From Streptomyces longhuiensis (GTDB lineage Bacteria > Actinomycetota > Actinomycetes > Streptomycetales > Streptomycetaceae), in assembly GCF_020616555.1 (NCBI RefSeq), contig NZ_CP085173.1, forward strand, positions 3,607,501 through 3,671,500: DNA of 64,000 nt. The letters run 5' to 3'. A program made the position numbers and the translations under genes. Numbering within the stretch: the first letter of the stretch is position 1; the number at the start of each line of letters is the position of its first letter. Shown piece after piece: positions 34,201-41,365 of this stretch. The notes below the pieces were generated by a model. It was not told the origin of the DNA. It did not search any database and saw only the letters and a list, made by a program, of their open reading frames with translations.

Positions 34201-35164
34201 CCGCCGCGGCGGCGCGCTCCGGGGTCTGGAACATCGGCTCGGCGAAGACCGGCGCCTGGAAGACGGCGACGGACGGCCGCGCGGGACGGCGCGAGCCCTT
34301 CGTGCCCTTGGTCTCGTCGGCGGCGGGCTCGGCGGCGGCGCGCGAGGCGGCCTTCTTGGCGGAGCGCTGCGCCGGCTCGGAGAAGCCGACCGCGGCCTTG
34401 CGGGTGGCGCGGCGGCGGGGGCGGCGCCCACCCTCGGCGTCCTCGTCGGACGCGGCGGCGGGGGCCTCGGTCTTGGGGGCCTCGGTCTTGGTGGCCTCCG
34501 CCTTCGGGGCCTCCGTCGCGGCGGGCTCGGCGGCGGCCACGGGCTCGGCCTGCTCGGGCGCGCCGGCGGGGGCCGTGGAGCGGCGGGTGGCGCGGCGGCG
34601 GCCGCGGGCGGCGGGGGCGGCCTCCGGCTCGGCGGCCGGCTCTTCCGCGGCCACGGCGGGCGCGGCGACCGGCTCGGTCACCGCGGGGGCCTCGGCCTGC
34701 TCGGGGGTACCGGCGGGGGCGGAGACGCGGCGCGTGGCACGGCGGCGGGTACGCCCGGCGGGCGCGGCCTCCGGCTCGGCGACGGGCTCTTCCTGGGCGA
34801 CGGCGGGCGCGGCGGCGGCAGCGGGCTCGGCCTCGGCGCTCTCCGCTGCGTCGGGAGTCTTGGGTGCGCCGGCGGGCGCGGAGGCGCGGCGGGTGGCACG
34901 CCGGCGCGGGCGCCCGGCGGGTGCGGCGTCCTGCGCGGGGGCCTCGGCGGCGGCCGCGGTCGCCTCGGTCTCTTCGGCCTCGTCGGCGACGGGCTCGGCG
35001 GCGGCCTTCGCGGCCGGGGCGGTGTCGGCGGCGGCACCCGTGGGCGGGCCCGCGGGGCGCGAGGCCGCACGGCGCCGACGGCGCGGCGGCAGGGTGTCGC
35101 TGGGACTGTTGTTGTCGGTTCCCACGGACGACGACGTCTCAGTGGGTTCGGTCGGCTCGAGCAT
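31256..35164 (-). CDS. rne: Ribonuclease E/G family endoribonuclease
   Basis: RNase E/G starts mRNA decay and rRNA processing. The 1302-residue product has its catalytic core in the middle (about 540-950): the S1-like part (QIGVLEDDILVEHYVNKE, SYVGNVYLGKVQNVLPSM), the DNase-I-like active site with MIVVDVNTGKFTGQ and GGIVVIDFIDMVLES (the metal-binding Asp/Asn/Asp), and the zinc link CVHCNGRGV. On both sides are long disordered arms, acidic/Ala-rich with Arg blocks; the end is a Lys/Ala tail (AKKTARKTAKKATAKKA). An RRRATRR-type motif recurs in both arms. The ATG at 35164 has a GGGAG ribosome site. The arms probably scaffold other decay proteins, as in Streptomyces RNase ES. Confidence 0.95.
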   Translation of the reverse strand: MLEPTEPTETSSSVGTDNNSPSDTLPPRRRRRAASRPAGPPTGAAADTAPAAKAAAEPVADEAEETEATAAAAEAPAQDAAPAGRPRRRATRRASAPAGAPKTPDAAESAEAEPAAAAAPAVAQEEPVAEPEAAPAGRTRRRATRRVSAPAGTPEQAEAPAVTEPVAAPAVAAEEPAAEPEAAPAARGRRRATRRSTAPAGAPEQAEPVAAAEPAATEAPKAEATKTEAPKTEAPAAASDEDAEGGRRPRRRATRKAAVGFSEPAQRSAKKAASRAAAEPAADETKGTKGSRRPARPSVAVFQAPVFAEPMFQTPERAAAAAAAEAAVEEEPVEAEAPVEPVTVADVVAEETPRRRRRRGRAAEEQPAAPAAEPQRPAAVEEPAEAEAEEAEGDQDHEDHDEQGDRPTRRRRRGGRRRRRGDSADAESDEQTDEEAEPTDEGAEHTDESDEADEADEREESGPSGSSSSRRRRRRRRRAGDASTDSEPGDSDPERTVVKVREPRKQEERGTGADEVQSIKGSTRLEAKKQRRREGREQGRRRVPIITEAEFLARREAVERVMVVRQHGERTQIGVLEDDILVEHYVNKEQATSYVGNVYLGKVQNVLPSMEAAFIDIGKGRNAVLYAGEVNFEALGMANGPRRIETALKSGQSVLVQVTKDPIGHKGARLTSQVSLPGRYLVYVPEGSMTGISRKLPDTERARLKTILKKIVPEDAGVIVRTAAEGASEEELSRDVERLQAQWEDIQKKSKQISTSSPSLLYGEPDMTVRVVRDIFNEDFSKVIVSGDDAWDTIHGYVNHVAPDLADRLSKWTSEVDVFATYRIDEQLAKALDRKVWLPSGGSLVIDKTEAMIVVDVNTGKFTGQGGNLEETVTRNNLEAAEEIVRQLRLRDLGGIVVIDFIDMVLESNRDLVLRRLLECLGRDRTKHQVAEVTSLGLVQMTRKRVGQGLLESFSETCVHCNGRGVIVHMEQPTSAGGGGGKRKKRGRGGNGAEQTHEHDHEQAALETEVETEAEVAAEVAAPVALAEPEFVPDEELYSSPAEAEAAARGGRSRRRATRRASAPAGAPKGEAAPKEAAKAEAPKVEAPQVEAPKAEAPQAEAEPVVAEPVVAEPAPVEDAAPKGRTRRRATRKATAPAGSPKAAAEAEVTVTAPAKPEPEPVVAEEPKAAVAEEKAEAPVESAAPARPRRRAVRKATAPTASEETAVVVVPSATEAQAEPEQAEPEAAEEAPAAKKTARKTAKKATAKKAATKKTAAKKTAAKKTTAKKAATKTAAKKTTAKKTVAAEQQAQPSVSAAADEA

Positions 35165-35401
35165 GCGGGTGGATCTCCCGTCAGGCTCCCGGGCGCCGCG
35201 CCTGGTCCGGTGACGTCCGCGGCTCGCGCGTTCATGCGCGGTGCCGCCGTCCGGGGCGCGGGCGCCGCACGGGAGCTCTCTGTCTGTTCTCGCCGGTTCC
35301 GTACGCCATGTGTGCGTACGGCCTGGCGAAAGTCCTTGGGTTCGTGCGCTGCCCGACCCAGGTGGCTCCCGAGTACGAGGGCGGCGCTTCGACGACCGTC
35401 C
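35165..35401 (-). other. rne upstream region
   Basis: 237 bases between the DUF2344 gene stop and rne. A GTACGC/GCGTAC hairpin lies near 35315-35335. RNase E genes elsewhere are autoregulated through their leaders; whether this leader acts so cannot be read from sequence. Confidence 0.35.
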
Positions 35402-36208
35402 TTACGCGGAACCTGGCACCGGCGCCGTCGCGGCGGCAGCTGCGGCGCTCCCCCCGCTTGCGGGAGGTGCGGCCTCGACTGCCTCGCGGTCGGGCGCGAG
35501 CGGGTCGGTCACCGTGCCGGTCTCTTCATCGAAAAGCCCCTGCGCCAGCCTGGTCACCGCTGCGGGGACCGGCGGCGCCAGGTCGGCCACAGCTCGGAGA
35601 CCGGACAGAACGTCGTCGGGTCGAACGGCAGGCGTCACGTGCCGAACAACCAGGCGCAGTATCGCACAGGCCTTGTCGGTCGGCCTATCAGCCTGGGCGT
35701 CGTTCGCCTGCGGGGCCTCGGTGGCCTCGAGGCTGACGACGGCGGCGCGGGCGTCGAACGTCCGCATCCCGTTCTTGGTCCTTCGCTGGACCTCGACGGC
35801 CTCCGCCGCGACGAACGCGTCCGCGGCGGCCTTGGCCTCGGCGGCGTCGACGCCGTCGAGCCGCAGCTCCCAGACGGATGCGGTGAGCCGGTCCGCGAGG
35901 CCCGAGGTGCGGGACTCGACGGCCTCGATGATGTCGAGCCCCGTGGGGAGCGACTCGTCGAGGAGCTCGCGCAGCGTGTCCGGATCGCGCGCTTCGGTGA
36001 GCGCGATCTCCAGATACTCGGCTTCGCTGCCCGTGCCGGTGGGTGCGGCATTGGCGTACGACACCTTCGGGTGCGGCGTGAACCCCGCCGAGTACGCCAT
36101 GGGCACCTCGGCGCGGCGCAGCGCACGCTCGAAGGCGCGCTGGAAGTCACGGTGGCTGGTGAACCGGAGGCGGCCGCGCTTGGTGTAGCGCAGTCGGATG
36201 CGCTGCAC
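35402..36208 (-). CDS. TIGR03936-type (DUF2344) radical-SAM-associated protein
   Basis: Proteins of this family (DUF2344) are encoded beside, or fused to, the TIGR03960 radical SAM enzyme. The product has the family start QRIRLRYTKRGRLRFTSHRD, then FERALRRAEVPMAYSAGFTP, HPKVSYANAAPTGTGSEAEY and LEIALTEARD; the C-terminal 100 residues are variable and acidic. It contains no CxxxCxxC motif itself. I report the GTG at 36208 (268 residues). A CTG at 36250, 8 bases after a GAAGGA ribosome site and just past the upstream gene's stop, may be the real start and would add 14 residues. Its usual partner is 5 kb upstream at 41366-43300. The biochemical role is unknown. Confidence 0.88.
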   Translation of the reverse strand: MQRIRLRYTKRGRLRFTSHRDFQRAFERALRRAEVPMAYSAGFTPHPKVSYANAAPTGTGSEAEYLEIALTEARDPDTLRELLDESLPTGLDIIEAVESRTSGLADRLTASVWELRLDGVDAAEAKAAADAFVAAEAVEVQRRTKNGMRTFDARAAVVSLEATEAPQANDAQADRPTDKACAILRLVVRHVTPAVRPDDVLSGLRAVADLAPPVPAAVTRLAQGLFDEETGTVTDPLAPDREAVEAAPPASGGSAAAAAATAPVPGSA

Positions 36209-36254
36209 CGCGGGTGCGGGCGGCGGGCCTTCGGGCTGTCGCTTGCCCAGTGTT

Positions 36255-38024
36255 CTAGTCCTTCGTGAGTGCGGTCGTACTGCTACCAAGAGTACGTGCC
36301 TGCGGCGGGCCAGGTTCCCGCCGGTCCCTGACCAGAGGCTCGGGCTCCGCCCGTTTTGCTCCGAAGAGCGCCCGGCGGACGTCGGCCCTGGCCTGGCGCA
36401 CGCTCTCGCGGGCCGCCGCGAGAGCCTGTCGCGCGGTGCGCCCCGCGTCCTTGACCGCCCGGGCCGCCGGCCGCCATACGGAGTCCCGTACGAGGTGCCC
36501 CAGCGGGGTGCACACTCTGCGGTACGCCCAGTGCACCGGGTCCACGAAGATCCACCGCAGGAGCCGGCCGAGGAACCTCCCGACGGCCCGCGACACGTGT
36601 CCGGCGACACGCCACGCGTGCCCGAGCGCGTCACCGGTCTCCCGTACGAGGACGACGACGGCCCGCCCGACGGGGACGAGCACCCAGCGCCGGAGAGCGA
36701 CGGCGGGCACGACGAAGATCCACCGTACGAGGGTGACGGCGACGGTCCGGACCCCACGCCCGAACCACGCGACGCCGGCCCAGACGCCGCGCGCGAGCCA
36801 CGCGAGGCCTGACCACACACCCCGGCCGAGCCACGCCAGGCCCGCGCCCAGCGCTCGGCCGGCGAGGGCGAGATGGGCCCCAACCAGCTTGAAAAGAAAG
36901 ACAGTTGCGCGTCCGACGGGGGTGAGTACGCGAGCGTGGAGCCAGACCCAGGGCCAGACGAAGAGGGCCTTGGCGAGCAGGACGACGGCGGTCGCCGTGC
37001 CGCGCGCGAGGAGAGCGATGCCGCGGCCGAGCGGGGTCAGGGCATGTGTGCAGAGCCACACCGCGGGGACGACGACGAGGGCGCGCAGCAGTGCGGCGAG
37101 CCTTGCTCCCAGGGCGCGGCCCGCCGCCGCGAGGCCCCGCGCCAGCCAGGCGGTCCCGCCGCCGAGAGGCACGAGCACGCGCGCGTACAGCCACACCCAC
37201 GGCCACACGAACAGCGCCCGCAGCAGCCACGCACCACCCACGCGCAGCCCACGCCCGGCCACGGTGAGCCCGGCCCACACAGCGGAGGTCAGGCGCGCGA
37301 CGCCCCGCCCCACGGCGGCGAGACCCGCCCCGACCACCCGCGCAAGCCACGCGCCCCCACGCCCCACCGCGACAGCCCCGGCCCACACGGCGGAGGCGAG
37401 ACGCGCGAACCCTCGGCCCGCGACGGCGAGGCCCGCCCACACCCCCCGTGCCAGCCACGCGATCCCGTGCCCGGCCGGTGTCATCACCCGGAGGTACCCC
37501 CAGGCGACCGAGGCGACGACGCCCTTCCACCACACCCACAGCGCGACGGCCCGCACCCCGCGGCCGACCGGCGCGAGGACGTGCCGCCACAGCGCGGCCC
37601 AAGGCCGGACGAAGAGCGCTTTGCCGGTCCAGGTCAGCGCGACGGCGACACCTCTGCCGACGGGAACCAGCACGCGCCTCCACAGCGCCACCCACGGCCA
37701 CACGAACAGCGCCCTGCCCAGCCACGCCAGCGCGGCGCCCGCGCCCCGTGCCGCCGGAGCCAGTGCGCGCACCCAGAGCCACACCCACGGCGTCACGAAC
37801 ACCGCGCGCAGCAGCCGTCCGGTCCCGCGGGCCAGGGGCACCAGGCCGCGACGCCACATGACACGACCGCCCGCGACGACGGCGTCCCAGGTCAGGCGGA
37901 TCGGTACGACGAGGACCAGGACGACGATGCGCACCGGGATGCGGATCGCGGCCACGAGGCAGCCCTCGGGCGGCCGTTCAGCGGCCGCGGGCTCCGCGGG
38001 CGTCGGATGCTTCTCCCAGTCCAT
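36255..38024 (-). CDS. Trp/Arg-rich repeat protein, probably membrane-associated; unknown
   Basis: I do not recognise this 589-residue protein. After a hydrophobic segment (residues about 23-43) it consists of degenerate tandem repeats. A module of the form FVxPWVWLxxRVLxPxGRG recurs at about residues 76, 107, 138, 272, 316, 355, 436 and 492. Between them are shorter units like GRGVAWLARGVWAGLAVA. Each hydrophobic Trp/Leu/Val run is broken by Arg, so segments look amphipathic rather than clean spans. The last 75 residues are charged. The frame has G/C-rich third positions and ends just before the DUF2344 gene, whose ribosome-site-like GAAGGA lies inside its end. Large opposite-strand frames exist, but this frame has the coherent repeat. 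Confidence 0.7.
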   Translation of the reverse strand: MDWEKHPTPAEPAAAERPPEGCLVAAIRIPVRIVVLVLVVPIRLTWDAVVAGGRVMWRRGLVPLARGTGRLLRAVFVTPWVWLWVRALAPAARGAGAALAWLGRALFVWPWVALWRRVLVPVGRGVAVALTWTGKALFVRPWAALWRHVLAPVGRGVRAVALWVWWKGVVASVAWGYLRVMTPAGHGIAWLARGVWAGLAVAGRGFARLASAVWAGAVAVGRGGAWLARVVGAGLAAVGRGVARLTSAVWAGLTVAGRGLRVGGAWLLRALFVWPWVWLYARVLVPLGGGTAWLARGLAAAGRALGARLAALLRALVVVPAVWLCTHALTPLGRGIALLARGTATAVVLLAKALFVWPWVWLHARVLTPVGRATVFLFKLVGAHLALAGRALGAGLAWLGRGVWSGLAWLARGVWAGVAWFGRGVRTVAVTLVRWIFVVPAVALRRWVLVPVGRAVVVLVRETGDALGHAWRVAGHVSRAVGRFLGRLLRWIFVDPVHWAYRRVCTPLGHLVRDSVWRPAARAVKDAGRTARQALAAARESVRQARADVRRALFGAKRAEPEPLVRDRREPGPPQARTLGSSTTALTKD

Positions 38025-38170
38025 GCCTTCTCAGACGCCGGAGCGCGGCATACGGATCCGCGTCATGGGAACTTCACGCACACCTCTGGCCACGGCCACT
38101 TCTGTCTCGTATTCATAACGGGTCTGGGCCAAACAGGCCGCTTGCAGAAGGACGTTGGAGGACAACCCCG

Positions 38171-41100
38171 ATGAGCACGAGCTCACCGCACCCCGAGCAC
38201 AGACCCGAACTCTCCCGCCGCACCCTCATCGGCGGCGCCGCGGCCGCCGGTGTGCTGGCCGCGCTGCCGCTGAGCCTGCGCACCGCGCTCGCCGCGCCGG
38301 GCAGGCCCGGCACGCTGGAGGACATCCAGCACGTCGTGGTGTTCATGCAGGAGAACCGGTCGTTCGACCACTACTTCGGCACGATGCAGGGCATACGGGG
38401 GTTCGGTGACCGCGCCGCCGTGCGCGGGATCAACGGCCGGCCCGTGTTCCACCAGCCCGACCCGTCGCGCGCCGAGGGCTGGCTCGCGCCGTTCGCGATG
38501 AACGCCGCGCACACCAGCGCCTATCAGCAGGGCGCCGCCGCCTTCGGGTTCGGCGACTCGATGAACGCCCGCAACGACGGTGTGGCCGACGGCTACGTCA
38601 CCCGGCGCGGCAGCGGCTGGCTCGGCCAGGGCTACTACGAGCCCGCCGACATGCCCTTCTACAACGCTCTCGCCTCGGTCTTCACCATCTGCGACCACTA
38701 CTACTGCTCGACCGAGACCAGCACCAACCCCAACCGCGAGCACCTGATGACCGGCACCAGCGGCGGCACGGTGCGCGACATCGCCGTCGTCGACAACCAG
38801 GAGCCCGGCTTCGAGTGGACGACCTACGCGGAGCGCCTCGAAGCGGCGGGCGTCAGCTGGAAGACGTACCAGGCGCAGGAGAACTTCGACGACAACGCGC
38901 TGGCCTGGTTCACCACCTTCCGCGCCGCCAAGCCCGGTGAGTCGCTGTACGAGCGCGGCATGAAGAAGGTCGGCGACCCCGCGCAGACGAACGACCCGTG
39001 GGCCATGGGGGACGCGCTCGTGGCCGCGTTCGCCGAGGACGTGAAGAACGACACGCTGCCGCAGGTCTCCTGGCTCGTCGCGCCGGCCGCGCTGTCCGAG
39101 CACGCCAGCTACGCGCCGCCGCACGGCGAGGATCTGACGGCGCGTCTGCTGTCCGCGCTCGCCGACAATCCCGAGGTCTTCGCCAAGACCGCGTTCATCC
39201 TGAACTACGACGAGCACGGCGGCTTCTACGACCACCTGGTCGCGCCCGTGCCGCCGGTCGCCGAGGGCCGTGGCCGGTCGACCGTGACGCCCGACGGCGA
39301 GGTCGTGGTGCGGGTCAGCAAGGGCGGCTCGACCTTCTACCGGCCCGTCAACCAGCGGGGCCAGTACCGCGTGAAGGGTGCCGACGGGTCGCTGACCTGG
39401 TCCGACACGCTGCCCGCCGGTGAGACGAAGGCGGCGGGGCCCTTCCCGCTCGGGCTCGGCATGCGCGTACCGATGATCGTCGTGTCGCCGTGGACGCGCG
39501 GCGGCGCCGTGGCGTCGACGGTGTGCGACCACACGTCCGTCATCCAGTTCCTGGAGAAGCGCTTCGGGGTGCGCGAGCCCAACATCAGCCCCTGGCGCCG
39601 CGAGATCACCGGCGACCTGACCGACGTCTTCGACTTCTCCGGCAAGAACCCGTCGTGGCCCACGCTGCCCGACACCAGCGGCAACCGCCAGAAGGTCACC
39701 GACACCGGCAAGCTGCCCGCGCCCACCGTGCCCAAGCCGCAGCTCCTGCCCGAGCAGCAGCGCGGCAGCCGCACCGCCCGCCCCACCCCGTACGACCTGC
39801 GGGTCACGCCCCGTGTGCGCGGCGGCAAGGTCACCCTGGACCTCGCGAACCACGGCCGCCAGGGCGCCGTCCTCGCGGTGTACCCCGAGCCCGGCATCGC
39901 GCCCAGGCACTACACGCTGAGCCCCAAGTCGAAGCTGTCCGACGTGTGGAGCCCCGGCGACAACGGCTACGACCTGCGCGTCCACGGGCCGAACGGCGCC
40001 CTGTGGCATCTGCGCGGCGACGCGGCGGGCACGTACGAGGCGCACCTGGACCTCGCCGACGACGGCCGCGGCGCCGACGTCGAGCTGACCAACCACGCCC
40101 GTACCGCCCGCACGTTCCTCGTCGGCGACCTCGCCTACGGCGGCGGCACTCGCGAGTTCCGCGTCGGCGCGGGCGCCCACCGCACCGTCCGGATCCGTGT
40201 GCCGCGCGAGGGCTGGTACGACGTGTCCGTCACCGTCCGCGACGAGCCCGGCTTCCTGCGCCGGTACGCGGGCCGGGTCCCCGGCAAGCTCGAAGGCGTC
40301 ACCGACCCCGCGATGGGGCTGCCCGACGCGCTCGGCGTCACGGTGTCCCTGGAAGCGGCGTCGACCACGATCGACGAGGCCATCCTGGTCCCCGGCAAGG
40401 CGGCCCGTGTGCGCGCACGGTTCGACGCGACGACCGCCGTGTCCGCGATCGAGGCGCACCCGGTGGTGCCCAAGGGCTGGGCGGTGAAGGCGGTTTCGGC
40501 GCCGCCCGCCTCGCTCGCGGCGGGCGCGTCGGCGACCGCCGAGTGGGAGGTGCAGGTCCCCGCCGAGCTGTCGGGCACGGCCGCGTACCGGCTGCTCGTG
40601 ACGGCGCGGGCCCGCTCCGGCGAGCGGTTCGTCCTGGCCGACGGCGAGGTCTCGGCGCGTACCGCCCCGTCCATGGCGGGCCATCTGCTCGGCGAGGACT
40701 TCGAGTCGGTGGCGGACTCGCTGGAGCCGGTGTCGGGGGTCGTCGGCTGGACGGCGAAGGCCCCGAAGGGCTGGTCCGTGGTGAACGCGGCCGGTATGCC
40801 GCAGGGCACCGCCCGCCTCCAGGGCTGGACGTTCCACACCAAGCGGGCCTGGTCACCGGCGGGTCAGGACCGGGGCGGCTTCGGCCGTGCGCTCGGCGTC
40901 GTCGCGGTCGCCGACCCGGACGACTGGGACGACACGGGATCGCCGTCGTCGAAGGGCACGTTCGACTCGACGCTGGTCTCGCCCGCGGTCCCGGTCCCGT
41001 CCGGCACGTCGAAGCTGTACGTGGCCTTCGACTCGCACTACCGCCAGGAGGCCCCGCAGAAGGCGGCCGTGACGGCGGCCTTCGACACGGGCGAGGAGAC

Positions 41101-41302
41101 CCGTCTCCTCCACTACAGCGCCGACGCGACAGGCAACGACAACGCGGGCCAGGACGCCGAGAACACCTTCGTGACGAAGGAACTCGCGGTCCCGGCGGGC
41201 GCGAAGTCGGTCACCCTGAAGTTCCGCATGTACGACGCGGGCAACAACTGGTACTGGGCGGTCGACCACGTCCGCGTGGACGACAAGCCGGTCACGGCCT
41301 GA
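38171..41302 (+). CDS. Secreted phosphocholine-type phospholipase C with C-terminal extension
   Basis: Bacterial phospholipase C of the PlcH/PlcN family hydrolyses phosphatidylcholine or related lipids. A twin-arginine signal (SRRTLIGGAAAAGVLAAL, residues about 15-32) predicts Tat export. The catalytic domain follows: VVVFMQENRSFDHYFGTMQG, STNPNREHLMTG, ILNYDEHGGFYDHLVAPVPP and MIVVSPWTRGG. The usual C-terminal DUF756-like repeats (YDLRVHGPNGALWHLRG) reach about residue 700. Beyond them are a further 340 residues: a NEW3-like beta domain, then one resembling a jelly-roll/MAM-type domain (LLGEDFESVADSLEP, later KFRMYDAGNNWYWAVDHVRV). The total of 1043 residues is well over the usual 680-750. 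GGAGG precedes the ATG. It lies between two linked radical-SAM genes on the other strand. Confidence 0.93.
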   Translation: MSTSSPHPEHRPELSRRTLIGGAAAAGVLAALPLSLRTALAAPGRPGTLEDIQHVVVFMQENRSFDHYFGTMQGIRGFGDRAAVRGINGRPVFHQPDPSRAEGWLAPFAMNAAHTSAYQQGAAAFGFGDSMNARNDGVADGYVTRRGSGWLGQGYYEPADMPFYNALASVFTICDHYYCSTETSTNPNREHLMTGTSGGTVRDIAVVDNQEPGFEWTTYAERLEAAGVSWKTYQAQENFDDNALAWFTTFRAAKPGESLYERGMKKVGDPAQTNDPWAMGDALVAAFAEDVKNDTLPQVSWLVAPAALSEHASYAPPHGEDLTARLLSALADNPEVFAKTAFILNYDEHGGFYDHLVAPVPPVAEGRGRSTVTPDGEVVVRVSKGGSTFYRPVNQRGQYRVKGADGSLTWSDTLPAGETKAAGPFPLGLGMRVPMIVVSPWTRGGAVASTVCDHTSVIQFLEKRFGVREPNISPWRREITGDLTDVFDFSGKNPSWPTLPDTSGNRQKVTDTGKLPAPTVPKPQLLPEQQRGSRTARPTPYDLRVTPRVRGGKVTLDLANHGRQGAVLAVYPEPGIAPRHYTLSPKSKLSDVWSPGDNGYDLRVHGPNGALWHLRGDAAGTYEAHLDLADDGRGADVELTNHARTARTFLVGDLAYGGGTREFRVGAGAHRTVRIRVPREGWYDVSVTVRDEPGFLRRYAGRVPGKLEGVTDPAMGLPDALGVTVSLEAASTTIDEAILVPGKAARVRARFDATTAVSAIEAHPVVPKGWAVKAVSAPPASLAAGASATAEWEVQVPAELSGTAAYRLLVTARARSGERFVLADGEVSARTAPSMAGHLLGEDFESVADSLEPVSGVVGWTAKAPKGWSVVNAAGMPQGTARLQGWTFHTKRAWSPAGQDRGGFGRALGVVAVADPDDWDDTGSPSSKGTFDSTLVSPAVPVPSGTSKLYVAFDSHYRQEAPQKAAVTAAFDTGEETRLLHYSADATGNDNAGQDAENTFVTKELAVPAGAKSVTLKFRMYDAGNNWYWAVDHVRVDDKPVTA

Positions 41303-41310
41303 CACAAGTG

Positions 41311-41345
41311 AGGGGCCGGGACGCCATGACGGCGTCCCGGCCCCT
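41311..41345. terminator. 15-bp perfect hairpin between convergent phospholipase C and TIGR03960 genes
   Basis: Perfect arms at 41311-41325 and 41331-41345 with an ATGAC loop, 8 bases after the phospholipase C stop and 20 bases beyond the end of the radical SAM gene. It can serve both strands. Confidence 0.8.
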
Positions 41346-41365
41346 CGACTCCCGCTGTTCGTACG

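Noticed and set aside
31187..36268. A 1693-codon open frame on the plus strand, fully opposite rne and the DUF2344 gene
   Set aside because: It is the antisense shadow of a high-GC gene: the product is Gly/Leu/Arg-rich without domains, while the minus strand gives the complete RNase E motifs.
36265..38174. Long plus-strand frames (617 and 433 codons) opposite the Trp/Arg repeat protein
   Set aside because: Their products are Pro/Arg/Thr-rich with no hydrophobic pattern. The minus frame shows the regular repeat and ends next to the downstream gene. Some doubt remains, so the minus call is at 0.7.
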